A program made the position numbers and the translations under genes. 13,672 nucleotides of DNA from Pseudomonadota bacterium. GTDB lineage: Bacteria > Desulfobacterota > Desulfobacteria > Desulfobacterales > Desulfobacteraceae. The notes beneath the pieces were generated by a model. It did not search any database and was not told the DNA's origin. It saw nothing but the letters and a program-made list of their open reading frames with translations. The DNA lies in the NCBI GenBank assembly GCA_018812385.1, contig JAHJDU010000490.1, forward strand, positions 1 to 13,672, in the 5' to 3' direction. Shown in pieces: positions 1 to 6,475 of the stretch; position 1 is the first letter of the stretch, and the number at the start of each line of letters is the position of its first letter.

Positions 1-1191
1 CTGAAAGGTAACGTCCCTGTCCTGGATAATTTCCATGGGCAGATCCGATGGAAGTATCTGGCTTCCCCTTGAGCGTACCACGGAAAACTGGATCACATTT
101 TTTAATTCCCTGACATTTCCCGGCCAATGATAATCGAGCATGATATCAAGGGCGGCACGGGCAAGTTGTGGAACAGCATTTGGGCTTTCCTGTTCAGCTT
201 CCTTTAAAAAATGGCCAGCCAAAAGGGGGATATCGCTTTTGCGCTGCCTTAAAGGGGGTAGATGGATGGGGATGACATTGAGCCTGTAATAAAGATCTTC
301 CCTGAACCTGCCTGCAGTGACTTCATCTTTAAGATTTTTATTGGAGGCACTGATAATCCTGACATCCACAGATTCTTTTTTTTCGCCGCCGACTTTTTCA
401 AAAGAGCCTTCCTGTAAAAATCTTAAAAGCTTTACCTGGGTTTTTAAGGGCAGTTCCGCCACTTCATCCAGAAAAAGTGTTCCCTTATGGGCCAGTTCAA
501 ACCTTCCTTTCCGCTCTTTGATGGCTCCAGAAAAAGCTCCTTTGACATGTCCGAATAATTCACTTTCAACAATCCCTTCAGGGATGGCTCCGCAATTTAC
601 AGGAACAAATGCACCAGTACCATATGAGCTGATATCATGGATGGCATAGGCCACCCGTTCTTTTCCTGTGCCAGTGTCACCGGAAACATGGACTGGATAG
701 TTGTACAGGGCAACATCCCTGATTTGCCTGAAAATATCCTGCATGGCTTTATCCTTGCCGATAATGCCTGCAAAGTTGGAAAGGTTTTCAGCCTTTAAGG
801 ACAGGTTAAAAGATTCGGTCACATCCCTGAAGGATGCAAGCACTCCCTTGAATATCTTGTCATGATTGATGATGGCAGAGACGGTCATTTCAAGCTGCCG
901 GGTAGAGCCGTCTTTTGTAATAATGTTCAATGGATATTCTTTTGAACCAAAGGAAAAATCTGGTGAGCCATCGCAAAAAGAACATTTTCCTCCGCAAAAA
1001 GGTGCCTGAAAAACTTTATGGCAGTCGTTTCCAATAACCTCTTCTTTTAGATATCCCGTAATTTTTTCTGCTTCTTTATTAAAAACAGTGATGATTCTTT
1101 CAGGGGTATGGGCAATAATGCCAAGTTTCAGGTTGTCCAGAACAAGATTAAGATTGTCCTGGTCAAGTATGGGGTGTGTCAAATCGGTCAT
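1..1191 (-). CDS. PAS-domain sigma-54-dependent transcriptional regulator (C-terminus beyond window)
   Basis: Bacterial enhancer-binding protein that would remodel sigma-54 RNA polymerase by ATP hydrolysis. The frame is open from ATG at 1191 to the window edge (397 codons); the C-terminal Fis-type DNA-binding domain is cut off. Residues about 12-125 form a PAS sensor with a cysteine cluster (C57, C66, C70, C73). The AAA+ domain follows from about 140: Walker A GDTGTGKE at 171-178, the sigma-54 contact loop as GAFSGA at 218-223 (usual form GAFTGA), Walker B FLDEV with D242-E243, and the GRFREDLYYRLNV segment. There is no receiver domain, so activity is probably set by the PAS signal and not by phosphorylation. 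The start ATG overlaps the upstream gene's TGA (ATGA), suggesting coupled translation. The regulated genes cannot be read from this window. Confidence 0.95.
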   Translation of the reverse strand, partial: MTDLTHPILDQDNLNLVLDNLKLGIIAHTPERIITVFNKEAEKITGYLKEEVIGNDCHKVFQAPFCGGKCSFCDGSPDFSFGSKEYPLNIITKDGSTRQLEMTVSAIINHDKIFKGVLASFRDVTESFNLSLKAENLSNFAGIIGKDKAMQDIFRQIRDVALYNYPVHVSGDTGTGKERVAYAIHDISSYGTGAFVPVNCGAIPEGIVESELFGHVKGAFSGAIKERKGRFELAHKGTLFLDEVAELPLKTQVKLLRFLQEGSFEKVGGEKKESVDVRIISASNKNLKDEVTAGRFREDLYYRLNVIPIHLPPLRQRKSDIPLLAGHFLKEAEQESPNAVPQLARAALDIMLDYHWPGNVRELKNVIQFSVVRSRGSQILPSDLPMEIIQDRDVTFQ

Positions 1192-1559
1192 TGTGTCAAT
1201 AGCCCTTTTAGTTTTTCCAAATCATTCATTGCACTTTTTAGTTCTTGAGAGTAAACAGGTCGTGTGTCATAGTGAATTAGAGGATTGAGAATATGTTGCC
1301 AGTCAGAATTAAGCTTTTCCAGAATGCATTTGTTTTCACTACTACTCTTTGAAATTGCTTTTCCAAGCAAACCAGAAAGATCAAGCTCTTCACAATCGCT
1401 ATCGCTCTGTTCGCCCTGCATTAGATATACTTTAAGAATTTTTTCAAAACCTTTTTTCAGGAACAGCGCACAAACATCATATTCTTTTTTTGCATAATAC
1501 TCTTTTGCACGTTCTATTTCTGATTTGCCTTGCTTCAGTATTGCTTTTTGCATCTTCAA
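1188..1559 (-). CDS. HEPN-like small helical protein
   Basis: A 123-residue, mostly helical, charged protein. The segment FLKKGFEKILKVYL (about 33-46) resembles the second helix of HEPN or nucleotidyltransferase-partner domains. The C-terminal LNPLIHYDTRPVYSQEL region resembles a short module I associate with HEPN-like tails of defence proteins. No clear R-x4-6-H ribonuclease motif is visible, so RNase activity should not be assumed. The chosen start is TTG at 1559, with AAAGGA about 8 nt upstream; an ATG at 1553 is the alternative but has poorer spacing. The TGA stop overlaps the regulator's ATG, so the two are probably one operon. The gene itself looks real; the family call is tentative. 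It could be a toxin or partner protein, or a detached C-terminal fragment of a larger defence protein. Confidence 0.6.
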   Translation of the reverse strand: MKMQKAILKQGKSEIERAKEYYAKKEYDVCALFLKKGFEKILKVYLMQGEQSDSDCEELDLSGLLGKAISKSSSENKCILEKLNSDWQHILNPLIHYDTRPVYSQELKSAMNDLEKLKGLLTQ

Positions 1560-1571
1560 CTATATAGTCCT

Positions 1572-1799
1572 TTAAAAGCTTCCATAACATGTTGTACAGA
1601 TTAATTTTATTACTAATTTTATTATTTTACCCTCAACCATATTATTTGCCATGAGCTGGTTATCTACCTGATCTTTCAGAAAAGCGCCAATGCTTCCTCT
1701 TTTATGGTTATCTGTTATTGAGGATGGTATGTTGTTTGTGTTGTTGCTCAAATTATATCCCAGCGTCTTTATTATGGTTGCTGATGGAGTAAATGGCAC
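1572..1799 (-). pseudogene. Probable N-terminal relic of a PLD/SNF2-type helicase
   Basis: A 75-codon frame from GTG at 1799 to TAA at 1572-1574. Residues about 18-45 contain NNTNNIPSSITDNHKRGSIG followed by AFLKDQV, which resembles from memory the N-terminus of large helicases carrying a phospholipase-D-like domain (typical wording NIPS-ITDN-RG-VG-FLK). After FLKDQV the likeness stops, and the frame ends where the family would continue for hundreds of residues. No Shine-Dalgarno sequence precedes the GTG. The TAA lies directly before the AAAGGA of the HEPN-like gene. I read it as a truncated remnant of a lost defence gene. It could instead be a chance frame or a real small protein. Confidence 0.35.
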
Positions 1800-1844
1800 A
1801 TTTGTGTATCAGGTGCAATGTTTTTTTGAGGGAACCGCAAAATA

Positions 1845-1861
1845 TTATCAAATTTTGATAA
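1845..1861. promoter_or_regulatory. 17-bp AT-rich palindrome, operator-like
   Basis: TTATCAAA and TTTGATAA form perfect 8-bp arms around one central base (1853). The site lies in the non-coding stretch upstream, in the leftward direction, of the relic, the HEPN-like gene and the regulator gene. That is a plausible place for a dimeric repressor or activator site. No convincing -35/-10 pair was found beside it, so its role is inferred from symmetry and position only. Confidence 0.3.
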
Positions 1862-1909
1862 AAGAGAGTAAATGGGGGAAGGGAGATTTGGGAGGAAAGA
1901 GGAAAGCCA

Positions 1910-1939
1910 AACCCGAAGATTTAAAAAAATCTTCGGGTT
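1910..1939 (-). terminator. Hairpin downstream of the ferredoxin gene
   Basis: AACCCGAAGATTT (1910-1922) and its exact complement (1927-1939) form a 13-bp stem closed by a 4-base loop, starting 7 bases past the ferredoxin stop codon. On the leftward transcript it is followed by a broken T-rich run (TTTGGCTTTCC), so it is an imperfect intrinsic terminator. It may also act on rightward transcripts or stabilise mRNA ends. Confidence 0.55.
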
Positions 1940-1945
1940 AAAAAT

Positions 1946-2131
1946 TTATTCCCAGGTGATACAGTTTTTGGGACAATTTTTTATGGCTTCATGGATATTT
2001 TCATCTGAGTAGTCGTCAAGGGCAAGTACTTCAACAAAGTCTGCATTATTGATGGCAAAAGCATGGGGGGCCAGCTCAACGCATATTTCGCAGAGAATAC
2101 AGCAACTCAGATCAACAACGGGGGTTTTCAT
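1946..2131 (-). CDS. Single-cluster 4Fe-4S ferredoxin
   Basis: Small soluble electron carrier of 61 residues from ATG at 2131. CCILCEIC supplies the C-x2-C-x2-C set (C11, C14, C17 counted from this Met), and the distal CPKNC supplies the fourth ligand (C53). The VELAPHAF segment between them matches monocluster ferredoxins of Desulfovibrio type. The C-x3-C near the C-terminus leaves one extra cysteine (C57), and a further cysteine (C10) precedes the first ligand. A GTG at 2149 would add six residues; ATG at 2131 is preferred because it overlaps the TGA of the upstream small gene (ATGA), typical of coupled translation. The 13-bp hairpin at 1910-1939 follows the stop. The redox partner cannot be told from the context. 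Confidence 0.88.
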   Translation of the reverse strand: MKTPVVDLSCCILCEICVELAPHAFAINNADFVEVLALDDYSDENIHEAIKNCPKNCITWE

Positions 2132-2289
2132 GGATGACAACGCTTCCACCAGCCTTTTTGTATATGTGTATGCTTTTCTTTTTGTGCAAGATCAAGAAGC
2201 CTGTATCCGGAATCCAGCAAAATACCGTACAGGACGCCACATCCAGGATCTTCTCGTTGCTCGTAACCCGTTTGCGCAAGTTTGATCAT
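2128..2289 (-). CDS. Small hypothetical protein upstream of ferredoxin
   Basis: A 53-residue frame from ATG at 2289 ending in TGA that overlaps the ferredoxin start by 4 bases. It reads like a real protein: MIKLAQTG, then REDPGCGVLYGILLDSGY, then LLDLAQKEK, with a basic aromatic C-terminus. It resembles, from memory, short uncharacterised proteins of sulfate-reducing bacteria with a D-x-GCGVLYG core, but I cannot name a family. The same frame stays open further upstream (CDINIAQTIDLAQQ) as far as an A8 tract at 2332-2339, with no normal start codon in it, so the true N-terminus is uncertain. No good Shine-Dalgarno sequence precedes 2289. A one-base length change in the A tract would join the frame to ATG at 2345 (9 A's) or ATG at 2356 (7 A's). 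Confidence 0.5.
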   Translation of the reverse strand: MIKLAQTGYEQREDPGCGVLYGILLDSGYRLLDLAQKEKHTHIQKGWWKRCHP

Positions 2290-2409
2290 TTGCTGCGCAA
2301 GGTCAATGGTTTGGGCAATATTTATGTCACATTTTTTTTAAGCATAAATCAGTCATTGTTAAAATTTGTTTTACACATATACAGCTAATTTTGTTTGTAA
2401 GGTTGTAAT

Positions 2410-3126
2410 TCAATAAGCATGCCACAAAATAGAATAGGCAAATATTTTGTGGCTTTTCCAGGACAGGGCCATGTCTGAAATGCGCGTTGTAATAAAATTC
2501 CAGCCAGTAAAGATATCAATTTGATGATTGTCTGTTATAATGTTTTCAGGCACAAGGCTGCAATCAAAGCATTTGGCATTAATCAGGGCTCTTATGGCAT
2601 ATCCTCTTTTTACAGGATCAAAAGAATGTAAATATCCGAATAAAAGACTTTTTGTTTTTTCGTTCATGTCCAGGGGATTTGATTCAAGGTATGTCCCGAT
2701 CCCCCATAAAACATCTCTTTGAAGCATTTCATGTTCAAGATAATTTCCATCAGGATCAAGGTATGAGAAAAGAATTGATTTAAATTCCAAAGCAAGCTCG
2801 GGACTTTGGCCAAGAATTTCTCCCATGGCTTCAGGCGATCCCCACCCGATTCCACCGGATTCATCATTCAGGTTCCACATGATCCGTCGCAGAACAATCC
2901 TGGTCTTTTCCATATTTTTTTGCCCCATTCGTGATCCAAGGGCTCCCATTGCTGCAATACTCCGGAATTTAACCAATTCGCTTTTATGATAAAAATGAGA
3001 AAAAAGGTGACCAACCAGCTGCTCATCTGGAATCTGCATTAACATTTCCATGGCTGTCTCCCGATGGGGTTCCAGAAGAATTTCCCCTACCTTTTGTTTT
3101 GTTTTTCTTCCATGGGGTTTTGTCAT
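2410..3126 (-). CDS. DVU0298-like HEAT-repeat-type protein
   Basis: A 238-residue soluble, helix-rich protein with no signal peptide or membrane segment. It starts at ATG 3126 with AAGGTG about 5 nt upstream. Features include SIAAMGALGSRMG (about 56-68), GGIGWGSPEAMGEIL (about 91-105), DPDGNYLEHEMLQRDVLWGIG (about 123-143) and VKRGYAIRALINA (about 172-184), arranged like successive helical hairpins. The GWG-PEAMGEI and LEHE-LQR-LWG blocks match what I recall of the DVU0298 family of Desulfobacterota, whose function is unknown; a protein-interaction or lyase-related HEAT-type role is plausible. It is transcribed away from the CRISPR-Cas operon and preceded by a 21-bp tandem repeat. Confidence 0.7.
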   Translation of the reverse strand: MTKPHGRKTKQKVGEILLEPHRETAMEMLMQIPDEQLVGHLFSHFYHKSELVKFRSIAAMGALGSRMGQKNMEKTRIVLRRIMWNLNDESGGIGWGSPEAMGEILGQSPELALEFKSILFSYLDPDGNYLEHEMLQRDVLWGIGTYLESNPLDMNEKTKSLLFGYLHSFDPVKRGYAIRALINAKCFDCSLVPENIITDNHQIDIFTGWNFITTRISDMALSWKSHKIFAYSILWHAY

Positions 3127-3140
3127 ATTTCACCTTTTTT

Positions 3141-3180
3141 ATTAAATTTTTAAAACCTTTTATTAAATTTTTAAAACCTT
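3141..3180. repeat. Two-copy 21-bp AT-rich tandem repeat
   Basis: The unit ATTAAATTTTTAAAACCTTT plus one T occurs at 3141-3161 and again, nearly complete (19 of 21 bases), at 3162-3180. It lies 15 bases upstream of the DVU0298-like start codon, so it falls in that gene's promoter or 5' leader. The copies are exact over the shared length, which suggests recent duplication. Confidence 0.8.
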
Positions 3181-3366
3181 ATGAAATATAAAAAGCATAA
3201 ATTATGCCAGATAATGGAATTCAGGGGTATACTAAGGTATGGCAGGGTCGTTGCGGGCAATCGCCAGTGGTATGTCTCAAAGCATGGGACATTTTTGTTT
3301 CGGGAGACAATTAAGATGGATTTTTTAGAAACGATATGATAGTCAGAAATGACAGAAAGGGGGAAA

Positions 3367-3820
3367 ATGATAAAAATCCTTCCAGGAAGAAAGTTGATGC
3401 GAATAATTGGCAGTGGGCATGAAATCCCATGGCCACTGCCATTGGCAGACGAAGATTTTGTTTTTCCCAAGGACTATCGAATGAATGAATTTCCGAAAAC
3501 TTCCCATGGACAACCCTGGTTCGATATCCTAGATGAAGAATGTTTTTCTTAGCTGGCGGATTATCTACCGGAAAATCTGCCGGAATTGAGTGAGGAACAA
3601 TAGAAGCTTTTTAAAAATATAGACAGGTATGATCGTCTATCAGGCTTCTGGATTGGTGTCCTTGCCGGATGGTATGAGGCTGAGGCTGCATCCAGGCCAA
3701 ACTACGAATTTCCCGCCAACTTTGTCAGGAATGGCGCTTAGGAAAGTTCAGGACAAGGCTGCCAGAATTAAAGAAACTGAGGATTTTTATTGTTATTGGC
3801 ACGAGATGGTTTCAAAATGA
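3367..3820 (+). pseudogene. Decayed protein gene with three in-frame TAG codons and a frameshift
   Basis: The frame begins at ATG 3367 (MIKILPGRKLM) with a good ribosome site, AAAGGGGG, 4-5 bases upstream. It reads as plausible protein to 3549, meets TAG at 3550-3552, continues as LADYLPENLPELSEEQ, meets TAG at 3601-3603, continues as KLFKNIDRYDRLSGFWIGVLAGWYE through FPANFVRNGA, and meets TAG at 3739-3741. Just before that third TAG the coding sense shifts by one base into a frame reading ALRKVQDKAARIKE and DFYCYWHEMVSK, ending in TGA at 3818-3820. The family is not recognised. It is most simply a degraded gene of about 150 residues upstream of cas3. Readthrough or amber decoding is considered in the findings, but the frameshift argues for decay. 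Confidence 0.55.
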
Positions 3821-3853
3821 GTTGTATTTAGTTTTATTCGTGGTCAGATAAGT

Positions 3854-6475
3854 ATGGCCGTAATGAAAAAGGAATTCATTTTAAACATGCACAATCATTT
3901 TAATCCCAAAACAAGTGGATGGTCCAAAACAGACTCAGAGGGGAATCCGGGTTTGTCTGTATTTGAACATTGCTGTCATATCGGCTGGGTTGTGCTTGAG
4001 TTGATTCGCCAAGGTCAAATTATACCCCATGCTGCAATCAAGCCTATGGTTGCTGCGATTGTTGCTGCCATGCATGACGTGGGTAAATGGTCACCTGGTT
4101 TTCAGAATATGTGCCCTGCTTGGTTGGAGCGGGAAGGATTAGTGCTCGTTGCTAAACGTTATGACTGGGAAGCCCAACGGGGTACCCGCCATGAAAAACA
4201 TAGCCAGGATTCAATCCAGCTTTTGTTCCAAAGTCGTGGATTTAAACAATCAGAAGCCATTGCCTGGGCCATGGTAGCCGGTGCCCACCATGGTAAAATG
4301 CATTCATCTGAAAAATATGGTCGTGGTGATCTCAGTCTACTGATTGATGAGTGGCATAACCAGCGCCATCAGATTATCACAGCCATAGAATCGGAATTTG
4401 GTTATAAAATTTCTGATATTGGAATTCAGAAGACCGATGCGGTGATTCCTTGGCTAATGGGATTAACCAGTGTCGCTGACTGGATTGGGTCAGATGAAAT
4501 ACATTTTCCAGTTGACAAAGGGTTGGATGAAAAAGAGGGTAAAAAGTCGGCAAAGTTAGCTGTTAAAAGTATTGGCTTTCATAAACCTCAGATAAAGAAA
4601 AATCTTCAGTTTAAAGAAATTTTTGGCTTTTGTGCCAACGATATGCAGAAAAAAGCATTGTCTGTTATCACCCGGCCCGGTATCTATGTAATTGAAGCTC
4701 CAATGGGGTTGGGGAAAACGGAAGCTGCTCTGGCCTGCGCCTATGAGCTTCTGCAATCCGGCCTGACATCTGGTCTTTATTTTGCTTTGCCCACCCAACT
4801 GACCTCTAACCGCATCCATTTGCGGGTTAGCGATTTTGTAAAAAAAATAACTCGAAATTTTGATAACACTCGATTGACTCACGCTAATGCCTGGCTGGAA
4901 GATACATATTACCAGCCACGACCCGTACAAACATTGATTCACCAACCCAGTGACGATGCAGTTGCAAGCCGGGACTGGTTTGCATCGGCCAAAAGAGCCT
5001 TGCTGGCAAATTTTGGAGTCGGCACAATTGATCAAGCATTAATGTCAGTGGTAGCTGTAAAACATTTTTTTGTCAGGCGCTTTGCGCTGGCCGGCAAAGT
5101 TGTCATCATCGACGAAGTCCACAGTTATGACCATTTTACAGGTACGTTGGTTAATTGCCTGTGCCGTGAGCTTCAAAAACTTGGTTGCACCATTATTATA
5201 CTTTCGGCCACCTTACTTCCTGAGGTCCGCAATATGCTGATTGATGTTCAGGAAAAAGAAATACAAGATGACAGCTATCCCTTAATTTCCGGGAAAAGCA
5301 GTGCGGGATGCCTGATTGCTCCGCAAAGATCAAAACCTACACCCCGTCCGGCAGTCAGGCGAATTTTTAAAAAAGCAGGACCCTTATTTTCTGATGCCCG
5401 GGCAGCAGCCGGGCAAGGTGCACGGGTATTATGGGTATGCAATACGGTAAACAATGCTCAGGAAGTGTTTCAAGAGCTGAAAAAACAAACAAACAATTTT
5501 GAGTTGGGATTGCTTCATTCACGCTTTCCTCATTTTATGCGCCAGGATCAGGAAGAATACTGGATGGAGCGCCTGGGTAAAAAAGATGATAGTGAAGGCG
5601 GCTGTATCCTTGTGTCAACCCAGATTGTTGAGCAAAGTGTTGATATCGATGCAGATATATTAATAAGCGAACTGGCGCCCATGGATATGTTGTTGCAGCG
5701 GATGGGACGTTTGTGGCGGCACCTTGAAGATAGACCGGCCCCAAAAAGACCTGTTGAAAACCCGGAAATTTGGATTGTTGAAGAAGAAATGACTCTGGTT
5801 GATTTAAAGCAAATCAGCAGTGCAAAACAATTAGAAAAATTGCTGGGAGTCAAGGCCAAAGTGTATCTGCCTTATGTACTGCTGAAAACCTATGAAGCAT
5901 TGCATCGCTTTGATTCCATCAGTCTGGCTGATGAGAATGGAAATTCTGATATCCGGGAGTTGTTGAGGTTAACCTATTTAAATGATCAGGATGATCCTGA
6001 GTCATGGAATAGTCTGGCAGATGATATGAAGGGGATTGAATATGCAGAAAAGCAATTAGCCCTATCAAATACCCGCCTTTTTTCCAGAGCGGCATTGGCT
6101 GATGAGGAAGGCAAGCAAACCCGTCTTAATGAAATTGAAACAATTTTGCTGATAATTGCAAAGTATATTCAGGCAGATAAAATTATTTTGCTAAATAAAG
6201 ACAAAATAGCGCTGAAACCGGAAAAATTTAATATCTGCCATGCCCGCTCGATTCATAAGAATATGATCCGTGTTCATGCATGGCCTTATGAACAAACAGA
6301 TTTACATTCGGCATTGCCTTTTTATCTCAAAGGAAAGCACTGCCTGGCATTGCTGACTCAAAACAATGAATTGGAGATTGAAGGTCTGAAGGCCGGGGTG
6401 ACCATTAGTTGGAGTAAAACCTTGGGAATTGTGCAAACCTATACCAAAGGAGGTTCTGATGAATCTTGTGACTGA
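3854..6475 (+). CDS. cas3: CRISPR-associated helicase/nuclease Cas3 (type I-E)
   Basis: Effector recruited to the Cascade R-loop, where it nicks and then unwinds and degrades target DNA in the 3'-to-5' direction. It has 873 residues, close to the E. coli protein. The N-terminal HD nuclease shows H39/H42 (EHCCH), H74-D75 (MHDVGK) and H145-H146 (GAHHGK). The superfamily 2 helicase shows a Q-like motif (NDMQKKAL), Walker A EAPMGLGKT at 281-289, DEVH at 420-423, SAT at 451-453 and motif VI QRMGRLWRH at 615-623. All expected metal and ATP ligands seem present. The start at 3854 has a weak ribosome site; ATG 3863 or 3887 are alternatives. A weak promoter candidate (TTGTTA, 17 bases, CAAAAT; 3790-3818) lies upstream. 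The 3' end overlaps cse1 by 17 bases, so cas3 is in the same operon as Cascade. Confidence 0.97.
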   Translation: MAVMKKEFILNMHNHFNPKTSGWSKTDSEGNPGLSVFEHCCHIGWVVLELIRQGQIIPHAAIKPMVAAIVAAMHDVGKWSPGFQNMCPAWLEREGLVLVAKRYDWEAQRGTRHEKHSQDSIQLLFQSRGFKQSEAIAWAMVAGAHHGKMHSSEKYGRGDLSLLIDEWHNQRHQIITAIESEFGYKISDIGIQKTDAVIPWLMGLTSVADWIGSDEIHFPVDKGLDEKEGKKSAKLAVKSIGFHKPQIKKNLQFKEIFGFCANDMQKKALSVITRPGIYVIEAPMGLGKTEAALACAYELLQSGLTSGLYFALPTQLTSNRIHLRVSDFVKKITRNFDNTRLTHANAWLEDTYYQPRPVQTLIHQPSDDAVASRDWFASAKRALLANFGVGTIDQALMSVVAVKHFFVRRFALAGKVVIIDEVHSYDHFTGTLVNCLCRELQKLGCTIIILSATLLPEVRNMLIDVQEKEIQDDSYPLISGKSSAGCLIAPQRSKPTPRPAVRRIFKKAGPLFSDARAAAGQGARVLWVCNTVNNAQEVFQELKKQTNNFELGLLHSRFPHFMRQDQEEYWMERLGKKDDSEGGCILVSTQIVEQSVDIDADILISELAPMDMLLQRMGRLWRHLEDRPAPKRPVENPEIWIVEEEMTLVDLKQISSAKQLEKLLGVKAKVYLPYVLLKTYEALHRFDSISLADENGNSDIRELLRLTYLNDQDDPESWNSLADDMKGIEYAEKQLALSNTRLFSRAALADEEGKQTRLNEIETILLIIAKYIQADKIILLNKDKIALKPEKFNICHARSIHKNMIRVHAWPYEQTDLHSALPFYLKGKHCLALLTQNNELEIEGLKAGVTISWSKTLGIVQTYTKGGSDESCD
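6446..6453 (+). promoter_or_regulatory. Strong Shine-Dalgarno for cse1 inside the cas3 end
   Basis: AAAGGAGG lies 5 bases before ATG 6459 and within the last codons of cas3. It fixes the cse1 start, which begins with the NLVTDPWLPV signature. The frame is open 30 bases further upstream, but that extension would contain this ribosome site. Confidence 0.85.

Noticed and set aside
1690..1941. Rightward 83-codon frame
   Set aside because: Hydrophobic low-quality frame antisense to the helicase relic and running through the hairpin; no ribosome site or family likeness.
2049..2388. Rightward frames over the ferredoxin and the small gene
   Set aside because: Antisense shadows of a clear ferredoxin and of a better leftward small frame.
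3181..3339. 52-codon ATG frame (MKYKKHKLCQ...) on the plus strand
   Set aside because: No ribosome site, no recognisable family, and it lies in the promoter region of the divergent gene; chance cannot be excluded.
3408..3441. 9-bp inverted repeat TGGCAGTGG / CCACTGCCA
   Set aside because: It lies within the decayed coding frame with a 16-base loop and no T run; not a terminator and probably incidental.
3798..3812. Sigma-54-like -24 box TGGCACG upstream of cas3
   Set aside because: The -24 half is perfect, but the -12 position reads GGTTT and lacks the required GC; it also lies inside the decayed gene.
4556..5035. 159-codon leftward frame inside cas3
   Set aside because: Antisense to the Cas3 helicase domain, which has all its motifs on the plus strand.
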